Shown piece by piece: positions 6,445 to 15,500 of a DNA stretch of 19,393 nt. Positions within the stretch are counted from its first letter, which is position 1. Each line of letters starts with the position of its first letter. The notes below the pieces were generated by a model. The model made no database searches. It was not told the DNA's origin and was given only the letters and a program-made list of their open reading frames with translations. Source of the DNA: CAYVQU01 sp964453155. GTDB taxonomy: Bacteria; Chloroflexota; Anaerolineae; Anaerolineales; UBA11858. The translations under genes and the position numbers were made by a program. The stretch covers positions 1 through 19,393 of the forward strand of contig CAYVQU010000098.1 of the NCBI GenBank assembly GCA_964453155.1, in the 5' to 3' direction.

Positions 6445-7434
6445 TCAGGTCTGGGACGAAGACTTTTCAATGAGATGGCAAGCAGCCCAGCGCGCCGGGC
6501 GGACTTCCAATAATTCTGGTTCTTGGGTTGTGCAGATTTCTGTAACCTGGGGACAGCGAGTGTGAAACCGGCAGCCTGGGGGGGGATCCATCGGACTGGG
6601 TACGGTACCCTCCAGGATGGTTAATTCTTGCCCCTGACCGACTTCGGGGAGAGGAATGGCTCCCAACAGCGCTTGGGTGTAGGGATGTAGAGCGTCGGCA
6701 AATAATTCGTCACTGGCTCCGATTTCGACCATTTTGCCCAGGTACATGACCCCAATCCGGTCACTGATATGGTGAACAACGTTAAGATCGTGCGAGATGA
6801 ACAGATAGGTCAGGCCATATTGGGCCCGTAGTTCGGCTAAAAGGTTGATAATTTGGGCCTGAACGGAGACATCCAGGGCCGAGGTCGGCTCATCGAGGAC
6901 GATCAGGCGGGGGTTGAGGGCCAAGGCGCGGGCGATGGCCACTCGCTGGCACTGCCCGCCGGATAATTCGTGCGGGTAACGATCTAAATGCTGGTGAGAA
7001 AGTCCGACTTGCTCCAGCAATTCTCCAACTCGAGTCTCGATGTCGCTGGCCGAAACCGCCCGATGGGTCTGCAGGGGTTCCCCGACAATTTGGCTGACCT
7101 TAAACCGCGGACTGAGCGACGACAGCGGGTTTTGAAAAACCAACTGCATTTGTTGGCGCGTTTTCCGTAAATCTTCCCCTTGCGTTGCGGTCAAATTTTG
7201 CCCATCAAAATGGATTGTCCCGGCGGTGGGTTCGATCAGCCGTAAGATCATCCGGCCCAAGGTGGTCTTCCCACAGCCCGACTCCCCCACTAACCCAAAA
7301 ACTTCGCCGGCTTGAATATCCAAACTGACCCCATCCACCGCGTATACATACCGGGCACCGCCCGACAACCAACCGCCGGGCAAGCGGAAGTGCTTCTTCA
7401 GTTCGTTGAGTTCGATCAGGGTTGAATCAGTCAT
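6445..7434 (-). CDS. Peptide-type ABC transporter ATPase (OppF/DppF family)
   Basis: One of the two ATPases that drive the importer, acting on the inner face of the membrane. Walker A GESGCGKT is at 50-57, Q-loop Gln101, ABC signature LSGGQCQR at 157-164, Walker B LIVLDE at 177-182 and switch His215. The C-terminal extension with GCRFHTRCP and later cysteines is the Opp/Dpp-specific tail that marks peptide, dipeptide or nickel transporters. The signature has Cys where Arg is usual (LSGGQRQR), a mild oddity that should not inactivate it. Its ATG overlaps the end of the partner ATPase gene by 8 bases, so the two are coupled. Confidence 0.94.
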   Translation of the reverse strand: MTDSTLIELNELKKHFRLPGGWLSGGARYVYAVDGVSLDIQAGEVFGLVGESGCGKTTLGRMILRLIEPTAGTIHFDGQNLTATQGEDLRKTRQQMQLVFQNPLSSLSPRFKVSQIVGEPLQTHRAVSASDIETRVGELLEQVGLSHQHLDRYPHELSGGQCQRVAIARALALNPRLIVLDEPTSALDVSVQAQIINLLAELRAQYGLTYLFISHDLNVVHHISDRIGVMYLGKMVEIGASDELFADALHPYTQALLGAIPLPEVGQGQELTILEGTVPSPMDPPPGCRFHTRCPQVTEICTTQEPELLEVRPARWAACHLIEKSSSQT

Positions 7435-8398
7435 GGGTAGTCAAAAAACAAGCACTTAAATGGTCAGATGTGACCGGAAACAGGGTTGGGTTTTCAGTCT
7501 GGCACCGTTCCAACGCAAATTCACAGCGGGGCGCGAAGGAGCAGCCCGGAATCTGCCCCGGATGATCCGGCACATTCCCGGCGATGGCCTCCATTTTTAA
7601 ACCCCGCTGGCTGGGACGGGGGATGGCCCGCATCAAACCCCGGGTATAGGGATGCTGGGGGTTATCGAAGATGTCTCGAACCAGTCCCGTTTCGACAACT
7701 CGTCCGGCGTACAGCACCGCCAGGCGGTCGCAGGTTTTAGCCACGACCCCTAAATTATGGGTGATCAAAATCACGGCAATATCAAACTCAGCCCGCAGGC
7801 CGCGTAGCACTTCCAAAATTTGGGCCTGAATGGTGACATCCAGGGCCGTAGTGGGTTCATCGGCAATGAGGAGCCGGGGTTTACAAGCCAGGGCCAGGGC
7901 GATCATCACCCGCTGCTGCATCCCGCCCGAGAGTTGGTGGGGATAAGATTTCAACACCCGGGGCACATCGGGCAGGCCCACGGCCGTCAACATCGCCTGG
8001 ACTTGGGCTTGAATCTGGTCTTTGGACAGATTGAAATGTTCTTTCACAATGCGAGTTAGCTGGCTGCCAACGGTGAAGACCGGATTCAAGGATGAAGAGG
8101 GGTCCTGGAAAATCATGGCGATCTCACCCCCGCGAATTTTCCGCATCTCTGGGGGTGACAGTTCCAGTAGATTTTGGCCATTGAAGACGATCTCCCCCTC
8201 AGGGATATGAGCGGACTGTGGCAGCAACTGCAGCACTGATAAGCCGGTAACGGTTTTGCCACAGCCGGTCTCACCGACGATGCCAAATATCTCGCCGGGG
8301 TTTACGGCCAGGTTGATGCCGTGCAGCACCCGTAAATAGCTGCGGCCCACCTTGAATTCCAGGTGTAAGTCTTTGATGTGGAGCAGGTCGGCACTCAT
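7427..8398 (-). CDS. Peptide-type ABC transporter ATPase (OppD/DppD family)
   Basis: The partner ATPase, 323 residues from the chosen start. Walker A GETGCGKT is at 42-49, Q-loop Gln98, signature LSGGMQQR at 156-163, Walker B LLIADE at 176-181 and switch His214. The C-terminal tail has GCSFAPRC and more cysteines, as is usual in this subfamily. The start is ATG 8398: it forms an ATGA overlap with the permease stop, has GAGG 8 bases upstream, and begins MSADLLHIKDL as family members do. The longer frame to 8503 lies inside the permease gene and adds unrelated sequence. It works as a heterodimer with the next ATPase. Confidence 0.94.
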   Translation of the reverse strand: MSADLLHIKDLHLEFKVGRSYLRVLHGINLAVNPGEIFGIVGETGCGKTVTGLSVLQLLPQSAHIPEGEIVFNGQNLLELSPPEMRKIRGGEIAMIFQDPSSSLNPVFTVGSQLTRIVKEHFNLSKDQIQAQVQAMLTAVGLPDVPRVLKSYPHQLSGGMQQRVMIALALACKPRLLIADEPTTALDVTIQAQILEVLRGLRAEFDIAVILITHNLGVVAKTCDRLAVLYAGRVVETGLVRDIFDNPQHPYTRGLMRAIPRPSQRGLKMEAIAGNVPDHPGQIPGCSFAPRCEFALERCQTENPTLFPVTSDHLSACFLTTHD

Positions 8399-9294
8399 CG
8401 GTATTGCCTCGGATCGAAGATATCCCGCAGGGTGTCGCCCAACAGGTTGAAGGCCAATACCACGATGAAGATGGCCACTCCAGGGAAGGTTGACAGCCAC
8501 CACTGATCGAGAATGTAGGAGCGCCCCTCGCTGACCATTAGTCCCCAGTCCGGAGACGGTGGTTGGGTACCCATCCCCAAAAAGGCCAGACCGCCCATCG
8601 CCAGGATGACGGTCCCCAGGTCAACGGTGGCCTGCACCAGGATAGGCGTGATGGTGTTGGGCAAAATATGCCGCCAGATGATCACTACTTCCCGTACCCC
8701 TACGGCGCGCGCCGCTTCGACAAAATAACGCTCTTTTAGGCTGACAGTCACCCCGCGGACCAGGCGCGTATACCAGGGCCACCAGGAGACAACCAGGGCG
8801 ATGGCCGCATTGGTCAAACCGCGCCCCAGGGCGGCCGTAATCGCCATCGCCAGCAGCAAAAACGGAAAAGCCAAGAACAAATCGGTGATCCGCATGATGA
8901 GTTCATCGATCCAGCCGCCTTTGTAACCGGCGATGGCCCCCAGCGGCGCACCGATCAGGACGGCAAAGGCAACCACGCCCATTGGCACCATCAAGGCCGG
9001 GCGGGCGCCGACGATCACCCGGCTGAGGACGTCGCGCCCCAGGCGGTCGGTGCCAAACCAATGCTCCAATGAAGGGGGCAGCATGGTGGTATCGACGTTG
9101 GTCTTGCCTGCGCCTTGTTCGGGGAAGGGGGCCACTTGATAAGCAAACACTGCGATCAAAATAAATAGAATAATAATGACTGTACTCGCCAGCGACAGCG
9201 GATCGCGGGCGATGATGCGTAGAATTTGCCCCAAACCGCGTTGATTTTTGGTCGGGTTTTCAATGAGGGCGTCGTTTGCAGAGATGGCAGACAT
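8395..9294 (-). CDS. Peptide-type ABC transporter permease (OppC/DppC family)
   Basis: An inner-membrane permease of 299 residues. The first hydrophobic span (35-57) is followed by a periplasmic loop containing the OppC hallmark HWFGTDRLGRDVLSRV (78-93). Further spans lie around 101-123, 138-157, 165-178 and 271-287. The coupling-loop EAARAVGV...LPN (193-213) contacts the ATPases. The DWGLMVSEG motif near 249-257 is typical. It starts 3 bases after the other permease stops and overlaps the ATPase gene by ATGA. It forms the channel with the OppB-like subunit. Confidence 0.94.
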   Translation of the reverse strand: MSAISANDALIENPTKNQRGLGQILRIIARDPLSLASTVIIILFILIAVFAYQVAPFPEQGAGKTNVDTTMLPPSLEHWFGTDRLGRDVLSRVIVGARPALMVPMGVVAFAVLIGAPLGAIAGYKGGWIDELIMRITDLFLAFPFLLLAMAITAALGRGLTNAAIALVVSWWPWYTRLVRGVTVSLKERYFVEAARAVGVREVVIIWRHILPNTITPILVQATVDLGTVILAMGGLAFLGMGTQPPSPDWGLMVSEGRSYILDQWWLSTFPGVAIFIVVLAFNLLGDTLRDIFDPRQYR

Positions 9295-9297
9295 AGG

Positions 9298-10320
9298 TTA
9301 TTTCAGACTGATGCGGGGATCAACCCAGGCCTGGATCAGATCGACGACCAGGTTGATGAGGACATATCCGGAAGCGCCGAACAGGGTGATTCCCATGATG
9401 GCCGGGTAATCCAGGTTGAGCAGCGACCGGACCGTAAACAACCCCAAACCGGGCCAGTTGTAGACGATTTCGACAAAGAAAGTGCCGGTCAGGGCGTAAG
9501 CAAAGGTCAGGCCCAGGACAGTTAGCGTGGGACCGATGGCATTTTTGAGGGCGTACACATAGGTGATGAAAGCTTCCCGCAAACCGTAAGCCCGGGCCAT
9601 ACGAATGTAATCTTGCTCCATGACTTCGAGCATCGCGGCCCGGGTCATCCGGGCGATTAAACCAATGGGATAGGCCGCCAGGGTGATGGCTGGGAGCAGG
9701 ATGTGGTAGAGCACGTCTTTCAACGCCACCCAATTTTTGCCGAGGATGGAATCGATAATGTAGAAATTTGTCACGGGGTTAATTGGGCTGACAAATCTCA
9801 AATCCGAATCCACTCTCCCAGAGAGCGGCAACCAGTCTAAATTCCGAAAAAAGAGAATCTGCAGCAGCAGGCCCAAGAAAAAGGCCGGCATCGAAACCCC
9901 GATAATCGAACCAGTCCGTATGGCGATATCCACCGGTTTCCCCCGCCACCGGGCGCTGAGCACCCCCAAGGGGATCCCCATCAAGACCGCCAGGAACATC
10001 GCAAAGAATAACAGCTCCAGCGTGCCCGGAAAGCGGCCCGATATTTCCTGCAACACCGGCCGTTTGGTCGCGATCGAGGTCCCCAGGTCTCCGTCCAAAA
10101 CCGCGCGCATATAGCTGAAGTATTGAATCGGGAGCGGTCGGTTCAGACCCAACTCTTCGGTGACGCGTTCGATATCGGCCGGGCGAGCTTTGGGACCGAT
10201 GTAGAGGGCGGCCGGATTGGAGGGCACCACCCGCGCCAGGGTAAACGAGATGATCGAGACGCCAATCAAAACGAACAGGGAAGTTCCCAGGCGGCGGAGG
10301 GCGAATTCTAGTTTGGGCAT
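9298..10320 (-). CDS. Peptide-type ABC transporter permease (OppB/DppB family)
   Basis: The first permease of the importer, 340 residues, with a first membrane span at 12-32, the OppB-type external stretch ELGLNRPLPIQY (56-67) and DGDLGTS (77-82), and further spans around 101-123, 137-158, 207-224, 265-283 and 308-330. The coupling loop, YIRMARAYGLREAF and following residues (238-262), has the EAA-like pattern for ATPase contact. It has no clear ribosome binding site, and a strong hairpin separates it from the lipoprotein gene. Lower expression than the binding protein is therefore likely, as is usual for such operons. Confidence 0.94.
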   Translation of the reverse strand: MPKLEFALRRLGTSLFVLIGVSIISFTLARVVPSNPAALYIGPKARPADIERVTEELGLNRPLPIQYFSYMRAVLDGDLGTSIATKRPVLQEISGRFPGTLELLFFAMFLAVLMGIPLGVLSARWRGKPVDIAIRTGSIIGVSMPAFFLGLLLQILFFRNLDWLPLSGRVDSDLRFVSPINPVTNFYIIDSILGKNWVALKDVLYHILLPAITLAAYPIGLIARMTRAAMLEVMEQDYIRMARAYGLREAFITYVYALKNAIGPTLTVLGLTFAYALTGTFFVEIVYNWPGLGLFTVRSLLNLDYPAIMGITLFGASGYVLINLVVDLIQAWVDPRISLK

Positions 10321-10343
10321 GGTTGGATAGTTGTATTCTAGCA

Positions 10344-10389
10344 GGAAAACAGCCGGGAGCGAGGGAGGCTAGGCCAACGCTCCCGGCTG
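10344..10389 (-). terminator. Intercistronic hairpin / leaky terminator between lipoprotein and permease genes
   Basis: A perfect 12-bp GC-rich stem (CAGCCGGGAGCG at 10350-10361 with CGCTCCCGGCTG at 10378-10389) closes a 16-base loop. On the minus strand it is followed by TTTTCCT. The short U-run suggests partial termination or 3'-end protection of the lipoprotein message, letting the binding protein be made in excess of the permeases. Confidence 0.75.
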
Positions 10390-10406
10390 CGTGGAGGCGT
10401 AAATCC

Positions 10407-12116
10407 TTATTTGGTGAGTTCGTAGTAGAAATGGTACACGAAGGGGTAGTTGAGGTTGTATTGGTAGCCTTCGATGTATTCGGGGATGATGAAAACCGAC
10501 TTGGTATCGAAGAAGAACACGCCGGGGGCTTCTTCGACCAGCAAGGTCATGGCTTCAACGTACTTGGCCTGGGAGGTCGCGGGATCCGAGACGGTCAGAG
10601 CGATAGCTTCGTCGAGGGTGGCGTTGTAGTCGGCATTGTTCCAGTACGACAGGTTGAAGAAGGGGAACTCGGTGTAGTAGAACAGCGACCACAGGTTGTC
10701 GGACCCGGCATCACTGTAGGTCGGCCAGTAGAGGACGACAAACATATCCTGGGCATTGGGCGGATCGGCTTTGGCCAATTCCCACTGCTGGCTGAAGAGC
10801 ATGGCTTCGATCTCGACTTCGACGCCGATTTCGGCGAAGGAATCTTTGATCAGAGGGACGAAGGCCTCTTCGGTGTTGTTTTCAGCCGCATAAGTCAGCT
10901 TGATTGTGAAACCGCCATCGGGATATCCGGCTTCGGTGAGCAATTCGCGGGCCTTATCCAGGTCATAGGTGTATTGGGGCACTTCCTCTGACCAGGGCCA
11001 GACCCCGGCGGGCACTGGTCCGCGGCTTTGGGTGCCTAATCCCAACGCACCGATGGTGATGATGTCATCATACGGAATGGCATAGGAGAGTGCTTGCCGA
11101 ACCAGGGCGTTGTCGAGGGGCGGGCGCAGCACGTTGAAGTAGCCGACATAATTGAAGAAAGAAGGTTCTTCATAAACCATATAATCGGCATTTTCTCGGA
11201 AAGTATCGTAATTCTCTGGTGGAATCCGACTGGTGAGGTCGACTTCGCCACCTTCGAGCATTTGCTGCTGCAAAATATCTTCGGGGACGATTTGGACTAA
11301 GACTTTATCGAATTGGCCTTCGGCCCAGCCACCCCAGTAATCTTCGTATTTGGTCAGGAGGATTTCCTGGTCGGGGAGATAGGATTCGATGGTGTAAGGT
11401 CCGGTACCGCCATCGACACCGGCCTCGAAATAAGTCTCATCGGCCGCGGCGGCTGCAAGCGCTTTGGGACTGATGATCCAGGCCCCATAGAGCGAGGAGG
11501 CGACCAGATCGACCGGGGTGGAAACCGTCATGTGAATTTCAATGGTCAGTTCATCGACCACTTCGACATGATCCAAAGCCCACCAAATAAATGAAGCCCC
11601 GGCTCGTTCGGCGGCAGCTTCGAGGGAGAGTTTAACGGCTTCACCAGTGAGAGGTTCGCCATCATGGAAGGTGACCCCTTCCCGCAGATGGAAAGTCCAC
11701 ACGGTGCCATCTTCGTTCGGTTCCCATGAGGTTGCCAGCAAGGGCGTGAAGCGTTCCTCAGCGGAGGGCGGGTTGATCCGTAAAAGCTGCTCGTAGATAT
11801 TGGCCATATAGGCGGCTTCGGTAGAGAAGGACTTAATCGGATCCCAGGTGGTGATATTGGCGGTGTTGGCGACTTTGAGCACATTGGGCACCATGGGGGC
11901 TTCCGGCTCTTCGGGTTCCGGCTCAGGTTCTTCGGCTTCTTTCTCAGGTTCGGCTTCGGCCGCCTCTTCTGGCGCGGGTTCTTCCACTTCGGCCGGAGCG
12001 GCTTCTTCGACTTCAGCCTCAGGCGCGGCAGGTTCCGGTGCCGCCGGTGAACACGCGGCTAATACCAATCCCAAAATGATCAGGGCGGTAAATAAGAAAT
12101 GGAAACGATTTTTCAT
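10407..12116 (-). CDS. Family 5 extracellular solute-binding lipoprotein (peptide/amino compound uptake)
   Basis: The substrate-capturing subunit of the importer, 569 residues. A lipoprotein signal precedes the lipobox LAAC (19-22), so Cys22 is the lipidated residue. Residues 23-75 form a low-complexity Glu/Pro/Ala linker. The SBP_bac_5 domain follows (from about 76), with TWDPIKSFSTEAAYMANIYEQL-type entry, the LREGVTFHDGEPLT motif of this family, and a late ALSYAIPYDDI segment. The start is ATG 12116, because GGAGGA precedes it directly and the signal peptide begins there; the frame runs to 12179 but adds no sensible sequence. It is the first gene of the operon and begins about 35-40 bases downstream of the predicted SARP-type promoter. 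Family 5 proteins bind peptides but also nickel, sugars and opines, so the ligand is open. Confidence 0.95.
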   Translation of the reverse strand: MKNRFHFLFTALIILGLVLAACSPAAPEPAAPEAEVEEAAPAEVEEPAPEEAAEAEPEKEAEEPEPEPEEPEAPMVPNVLKVANTANITTWDPIKSFSTEAAYMANIYEQLLRINPPSAEERFTPLLATSWEPNEDGTVWTFHLREGVTFHDGEPLTGEAVKLSLEAAAERAGASFIWWALDHVEVVDELTIEIHMTVSTPVDLVASSLYGAWIISPKALAAAAADETYFEAGVDGGTGPYTIESYLPDQEILLTKYEDYWGGWAEGQFDKVLVQIVPEDILQQQMLEGGEVDLTSRIPPENYDTFRENADYMVYEEPSFFNYVGYFNVLRPPLDNALVRQALSYAIPYDDIITIGALGLGTQSRGPVPAGVWPWSEEVPQYTYDLDKARELLTEAGYPDGGFTIKLTYAAENNTEEAFVPLIKDSFAEIGVEVEIEAMLFSQQWELAKADPPNAQDMFVVLYWPTYSDAGSDNLWSLFYYTEFPFFNLSYWNNADYNATLDEAIALTVSDPATSQAKYVEAMTLLVEEAPGVFFFDTKSVFIIPEYIEGYQYNLNYPFVYHFYYELTK

Positions 12117-12156
12117 GCTTTCCTCCAATTTAAGGGTAGTGGATTCTTCTCGCCAT

Positions 12157-12199
12157 ATTTTACCGATTTCAGTTTGCAAAAAGTTTGCAAATTGATGGC
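12157..12199 (-). promoter_or_regulatory. SARP-type activator-dependent promoter of the transporter operon
   Basis: Reading the minus strand, two GCAAACT heptamers (12188-12182 and 12177-12171) are separated by exactly 4 bases. A third, degenerate copy, GCCATCA (12199-12193), lies a further 11 bases upstream. The last heptamer is exactly 8 bases before TAAAAT (12162-12157), a near-consensus -10. No good -35 is present at 17 bases. SARP activators are known to bind such heptamers at 11-bp spacing ending 8 bp before the -10, and a SARP/BTAD regulator is encoded next door. Confidence 0.65.
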
Positions 12200-12304
12200 A
12201 AATTTAAATCAGGTTGATTTGCTGTATAATTCGAATGGCGGTTGGTTTGTTAGATGGCTGGTTAGAAATGAGAATTAAATTCCATGCGCGTTTATTGCGG
12301 AACC

Positions 12305-12441
12305 CGCCCGGAGATGAATCACCGGGCTAATAAGCTGAAGGCCCTCTGGGCCTGGTTTAGCCCGCAGGGCTTGAGCCGTTAGCCCGGACGCTTGTCCTGA
12401 GCGGCGCATCAATTCGCTTGTCGAAGGGTTGACGTCCGGGC
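12305..12441. repeat. Highly structured GC-rich intergenic element with CTTGTCCTGAGC/CTTGTCGAAGGG motifs
   Basis: Part of the 400-base gap between the operon promoter and the regulator gene. CCGGGCTAA (12322-12330) pairs with TTAGCCCGG (12379-12387) and encloses two small hairpins, AGGCCC-TCT-GGGCCT (12339-12353) and AGCCC-GCA-GGGCT (12359-12371), giving a three-way junction. GCCCGGACG (12382-12390) can instead pair with CGTCCGGGC (12433-12441), enclosing CTTGTCCTGAGC and CTTGTCGAAGGG. The alternative pairings share bases, so two folds compete. CTTGTCCTGAGC...GTCGAAGGG repeats are scattered through many genomes of this kind, so a small mobile palindromic element is the simplest reading. Confidence 0.6.
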
Positions 12442-12485
12442 GGAGTTGATCGATATATGCTCATGTGTTTTGCGCACCATTCCTT

Positions 12486-12528
12486 AGTTTGATCGTTGGA
12501 TTCCAACAAACTATCCAACTATCAAACT
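12486..12528. repeat. 15-bp inverted repeat upstream of the STAND regulator
   Basis: AGTTTGATCGTTGGA (12486-12500) and TCCAACTATCAAACT (12514-12528) are inverted with one mismatch around a 13-base loop. A related GTTGG/TTTGTTAGA-rich tract occurs in opposite orientation at 12241-12266. It lies 55 bases before the regulator start and may be an operator, a leader hairpin or part of a repeat element. No T-run follows. Confidence 0.5.
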
Positions 12529-12582
12529 GTCTAACTCCACCCATCCTGCGAATCTCACCTTAAACGCTTAAATTCCAACCCT

Positions 12583-15500
12583 ATGCAGCCTTCCTTCCTG
12601 AAATCCAAACTGATCATCCCCCAACCCCAGGGCGATATTTTGCCGCGGCCGCATCTGATTGAATGGTTGGAGGCCCAGCATTCAAAACGGTTGATTTTGA
12701 TCTCCGCGCCGGCCGGATTTGGTAAGACAACGTTGCTGACCGATTTTATTGCTGCCAGCCAAAATGAGGTGGCCTGGTATCAGTTGGAAGCCTCAGATAA
12801 TGACCCCTCCATTTTTGTGAGCTATTTAATTGAAGCTTTGCGGAACTTGCACCAGAAGAAATATCCGGACAGCAAATATATCTTGGGCGAAGCTACATTG
12901 GCGCTGCTGGACGATGCGGATGACAAGAAAAATTTTCTTCGACGGTTGTTGACGGTGATGGTCAACGAGTTAATCGAGGTCGTAGATGACACCTGGACGG
13001 TGGTTTTGGATGATTATCATTTCATCACCAGTCCGGCCGTCAACCACTTAATTGATTACTTGCTCAACAACGCCCCGCCAGGTTTGCGGCTGATCATTGC
13101 CTCCCGAGTCGAACCACCCCTCCGGCTGCCCCGCTTGCGCGCCCGGGGACAACTGGCCGAAATGCGGGCCAACGAACTCCGGTTTTCGGCTCAAGAAACC
13201 CAGGCCTGGATCAACCAACAACTCCCGGGCGTAATCAGTGCTGAAAATGTGCAAATCTTGAGTAAAAAAACCGAAGGGTGGGCCGCGGCGCTGCAAATTG
13301 TGCTGTCTTCTCTGTCCGGTCAAGATGCCACCAGTGCCAACCAGTTCATCGCGGGGATCAGTGGGACGCAGCGTTTCATTTTCGATTATCTGGCCGAGGA
13401 GGTTTTCCGCCGCCTGTCACCAGAGCAGCAAATATTCCTGCTAAATACCTCAATCCTGGAGAACATGGATGTCGCGGTGTGTAGCGTCCTCGTTGAGAAT
13501 GAAAATATTCATGCGATTTTGAGCGATCTCGAAGCCGCTAATCTCGTCCTGACCAATATTAGTGCCGAGACCAAAAGATACCACTATCATCAACTATTTC
13601 GGGAGTTTTTGGCTGGCAAACTGCGCCAGGAACAGCCGGCGAAATTTCGGAACATCGAACGAAAAGCTGGGGAATATTTTGAAACGATGGGGGAAATGGA
13701 ACGCGCTTTCCAGCATTACATTCGGGCCAATTTACCCGAGCAAGCAGCCCTGGTATTAGAGAATTTTGCCACCGATTTCGTCGAACGCGGCCGGGTTGAG
13801 GCCCTCAATCGCTACCTGAACACGCTTGATGAGACCGTGTTGCGCACCCATCCTGAATTATTGCTCCAGCGCGGGCACGTTTTACGCCGACTGGGTCAGG
13901 TTGGGCCCGCCATTGCTAGTTTTGAAGAGGCCCGCGGCGCATTTAAAAAATATGGCGACCATCCCGGTGTTTGCCGGGTATTGATCAACCTATCAGGGCT
14001 CAACTACTCCCAGGGATTTTATCCCCAAGCCCAAACCCAGGCCGCCCATGCCCTGAAGTTAACCACTGCCGATGACCACGCAGGGCGAGCAATGGCCCTG
14101 ATTGCATTATCGCGCAATGAGGGTCTTTTGACGGGCATGGATAAAGGCCGGGAACTGGCCGAACAGGCCGTAGAAGAAACTCGCCGGGCCGGCGATTCAA
14201 TCTCCGCGGTTATGAAAGCCAACCTGCTGCAGCTACTCGGGCAGATTTGCTGGTGGCACGGCGATCCCCATGCCGCCGTTAAAAATTGCACAGAGGCCCT
14301 CCAAGTACTACCTGATCAACTTTCAACGATTGCGGCGAAAGCCTATATTGGTCTCGTTCCACCCCATTTATATTGGCGCGATCTCGAGACCGCCCTACAA
14401 TATGCGGAAAAGGGACTAGAGATTGCCCAAACCTTGCACCTGGTTGAACTGCTCCCGAGTGCCTATGCGGCCCTGGGGAATGTCCTGACCCGGTTGGGCG
14501 AACCCGGCCGGGCTGAAAACAGTCTCCGGCAGGCGATGGAAACCGCCCAGCGGTTGGGATTGGCCTCGTATGAACGGGTCATGGCCACCGGTTATCTGGC
14601 GTACAACCTGACTGAGCAGGGTCAGTTGGATGAAGCGGTCCAACTCGCCGAGGGCGCGTTGTGGTCCTACAGCGGGAATCCCGACACGTATGAAGTTTAT
14701 GTCTGTCGCAGCGTTTTGGCCGACATTGCCATCGAGAAGGGCGATCTGGTCGAAGCTGAACGCCTATTTGGTGAATTAGTAAGTATCGGAGAAAAACAAC
14801 AATTCCGCATTCCGTTGGCGATGGTTTATTTTGGTCTGGCTTACATAGGTCTACAAACCGATCGGCCAGAAAATGGCCTAGATTTTGCCCGGAAATCGCT
14901 GGCATTGATCGAACCCTCCCGGGCCTGGCAGCTTTACATTGACCAGGGTGAACGTAGTCGGATCGTCTGTAAAGCTCTACGGGATGCGGGTGAACAAGGC
15001 CCTTTCATCAAGCGGGTTCTAGAGAATTTACCAGAACAAACCAGCGCAACCTCACCAACGGTGATCGTTGACAAAAAGGCCATCGTGATCAATACTTTGG
15101 GCCAGTTTCAGGTTCTGATTGATGGGCACGAAATCACCCAGACTCAATGGGTGTCCGCCAAAGCCCGGGATTTACTGGCCTACTTCACCACCTTTCGGGG
15201 AGAACGCTTATCCGTGGACAAGGTTTACGAAGCCATCTGGGAAGACCTAGGCGGTCGTGGCAAAACCGCCTTTCACACCGCCCTCTCTCGCCTGCGAAAA
15301 GCACTCCGCACGCAAAACCAAAACCTGAAATATATACTGGTCGAAACTGGCGAGTATTGGCTGGACACCCCCCGGTTTTCTGTCGATGTGGATGAATTTG
15401 AAGCCGCGGTCGCTAAAGCCCGCGTCGCCAAACAGCCCGACAACGCGGCAAAATGGTATCAAACGGCCATCAACTTATATCAGGGGGAATATCTTGAAAA

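Noticed and set aside
6396..6470. Longer start for the nitrilase-family protein at 6470
   Set aside because: It overlaps the ABC ATPase gene and adds 25 non-family residues. ATG 6395 has AGGAAG at the right distance.
8399..8503. Longer start for the OppD-type ATPase at 8503
   Set aside because: The extra 35 residues lie inside the permease gene in another frame. ATG 8398 gives the usual N-terminus and an ATGA overlap.
11848..12195. Plus-strand Ser/Gly/Ala-rich frame opposite the lipoprotein linker
   Set aside because: Its composition is simply the antisense of the Glu/Pro/Ala linker codons, with no ribosome binding site or family resemblance.
12171..12201. Iteron array or replication origin from the repeated TTTGCAA
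   Set aside because: Only two to three copies and no replication gene nearby. The position relative to a -10 box fits an activator site better.
12225..12230. Perfect TATAAT as promoter of the STAND regulator
   Set aside because: No acceptable -35 at 16-18 bases and a leader of over 340 bases. It is not supported beyond the hexamer.
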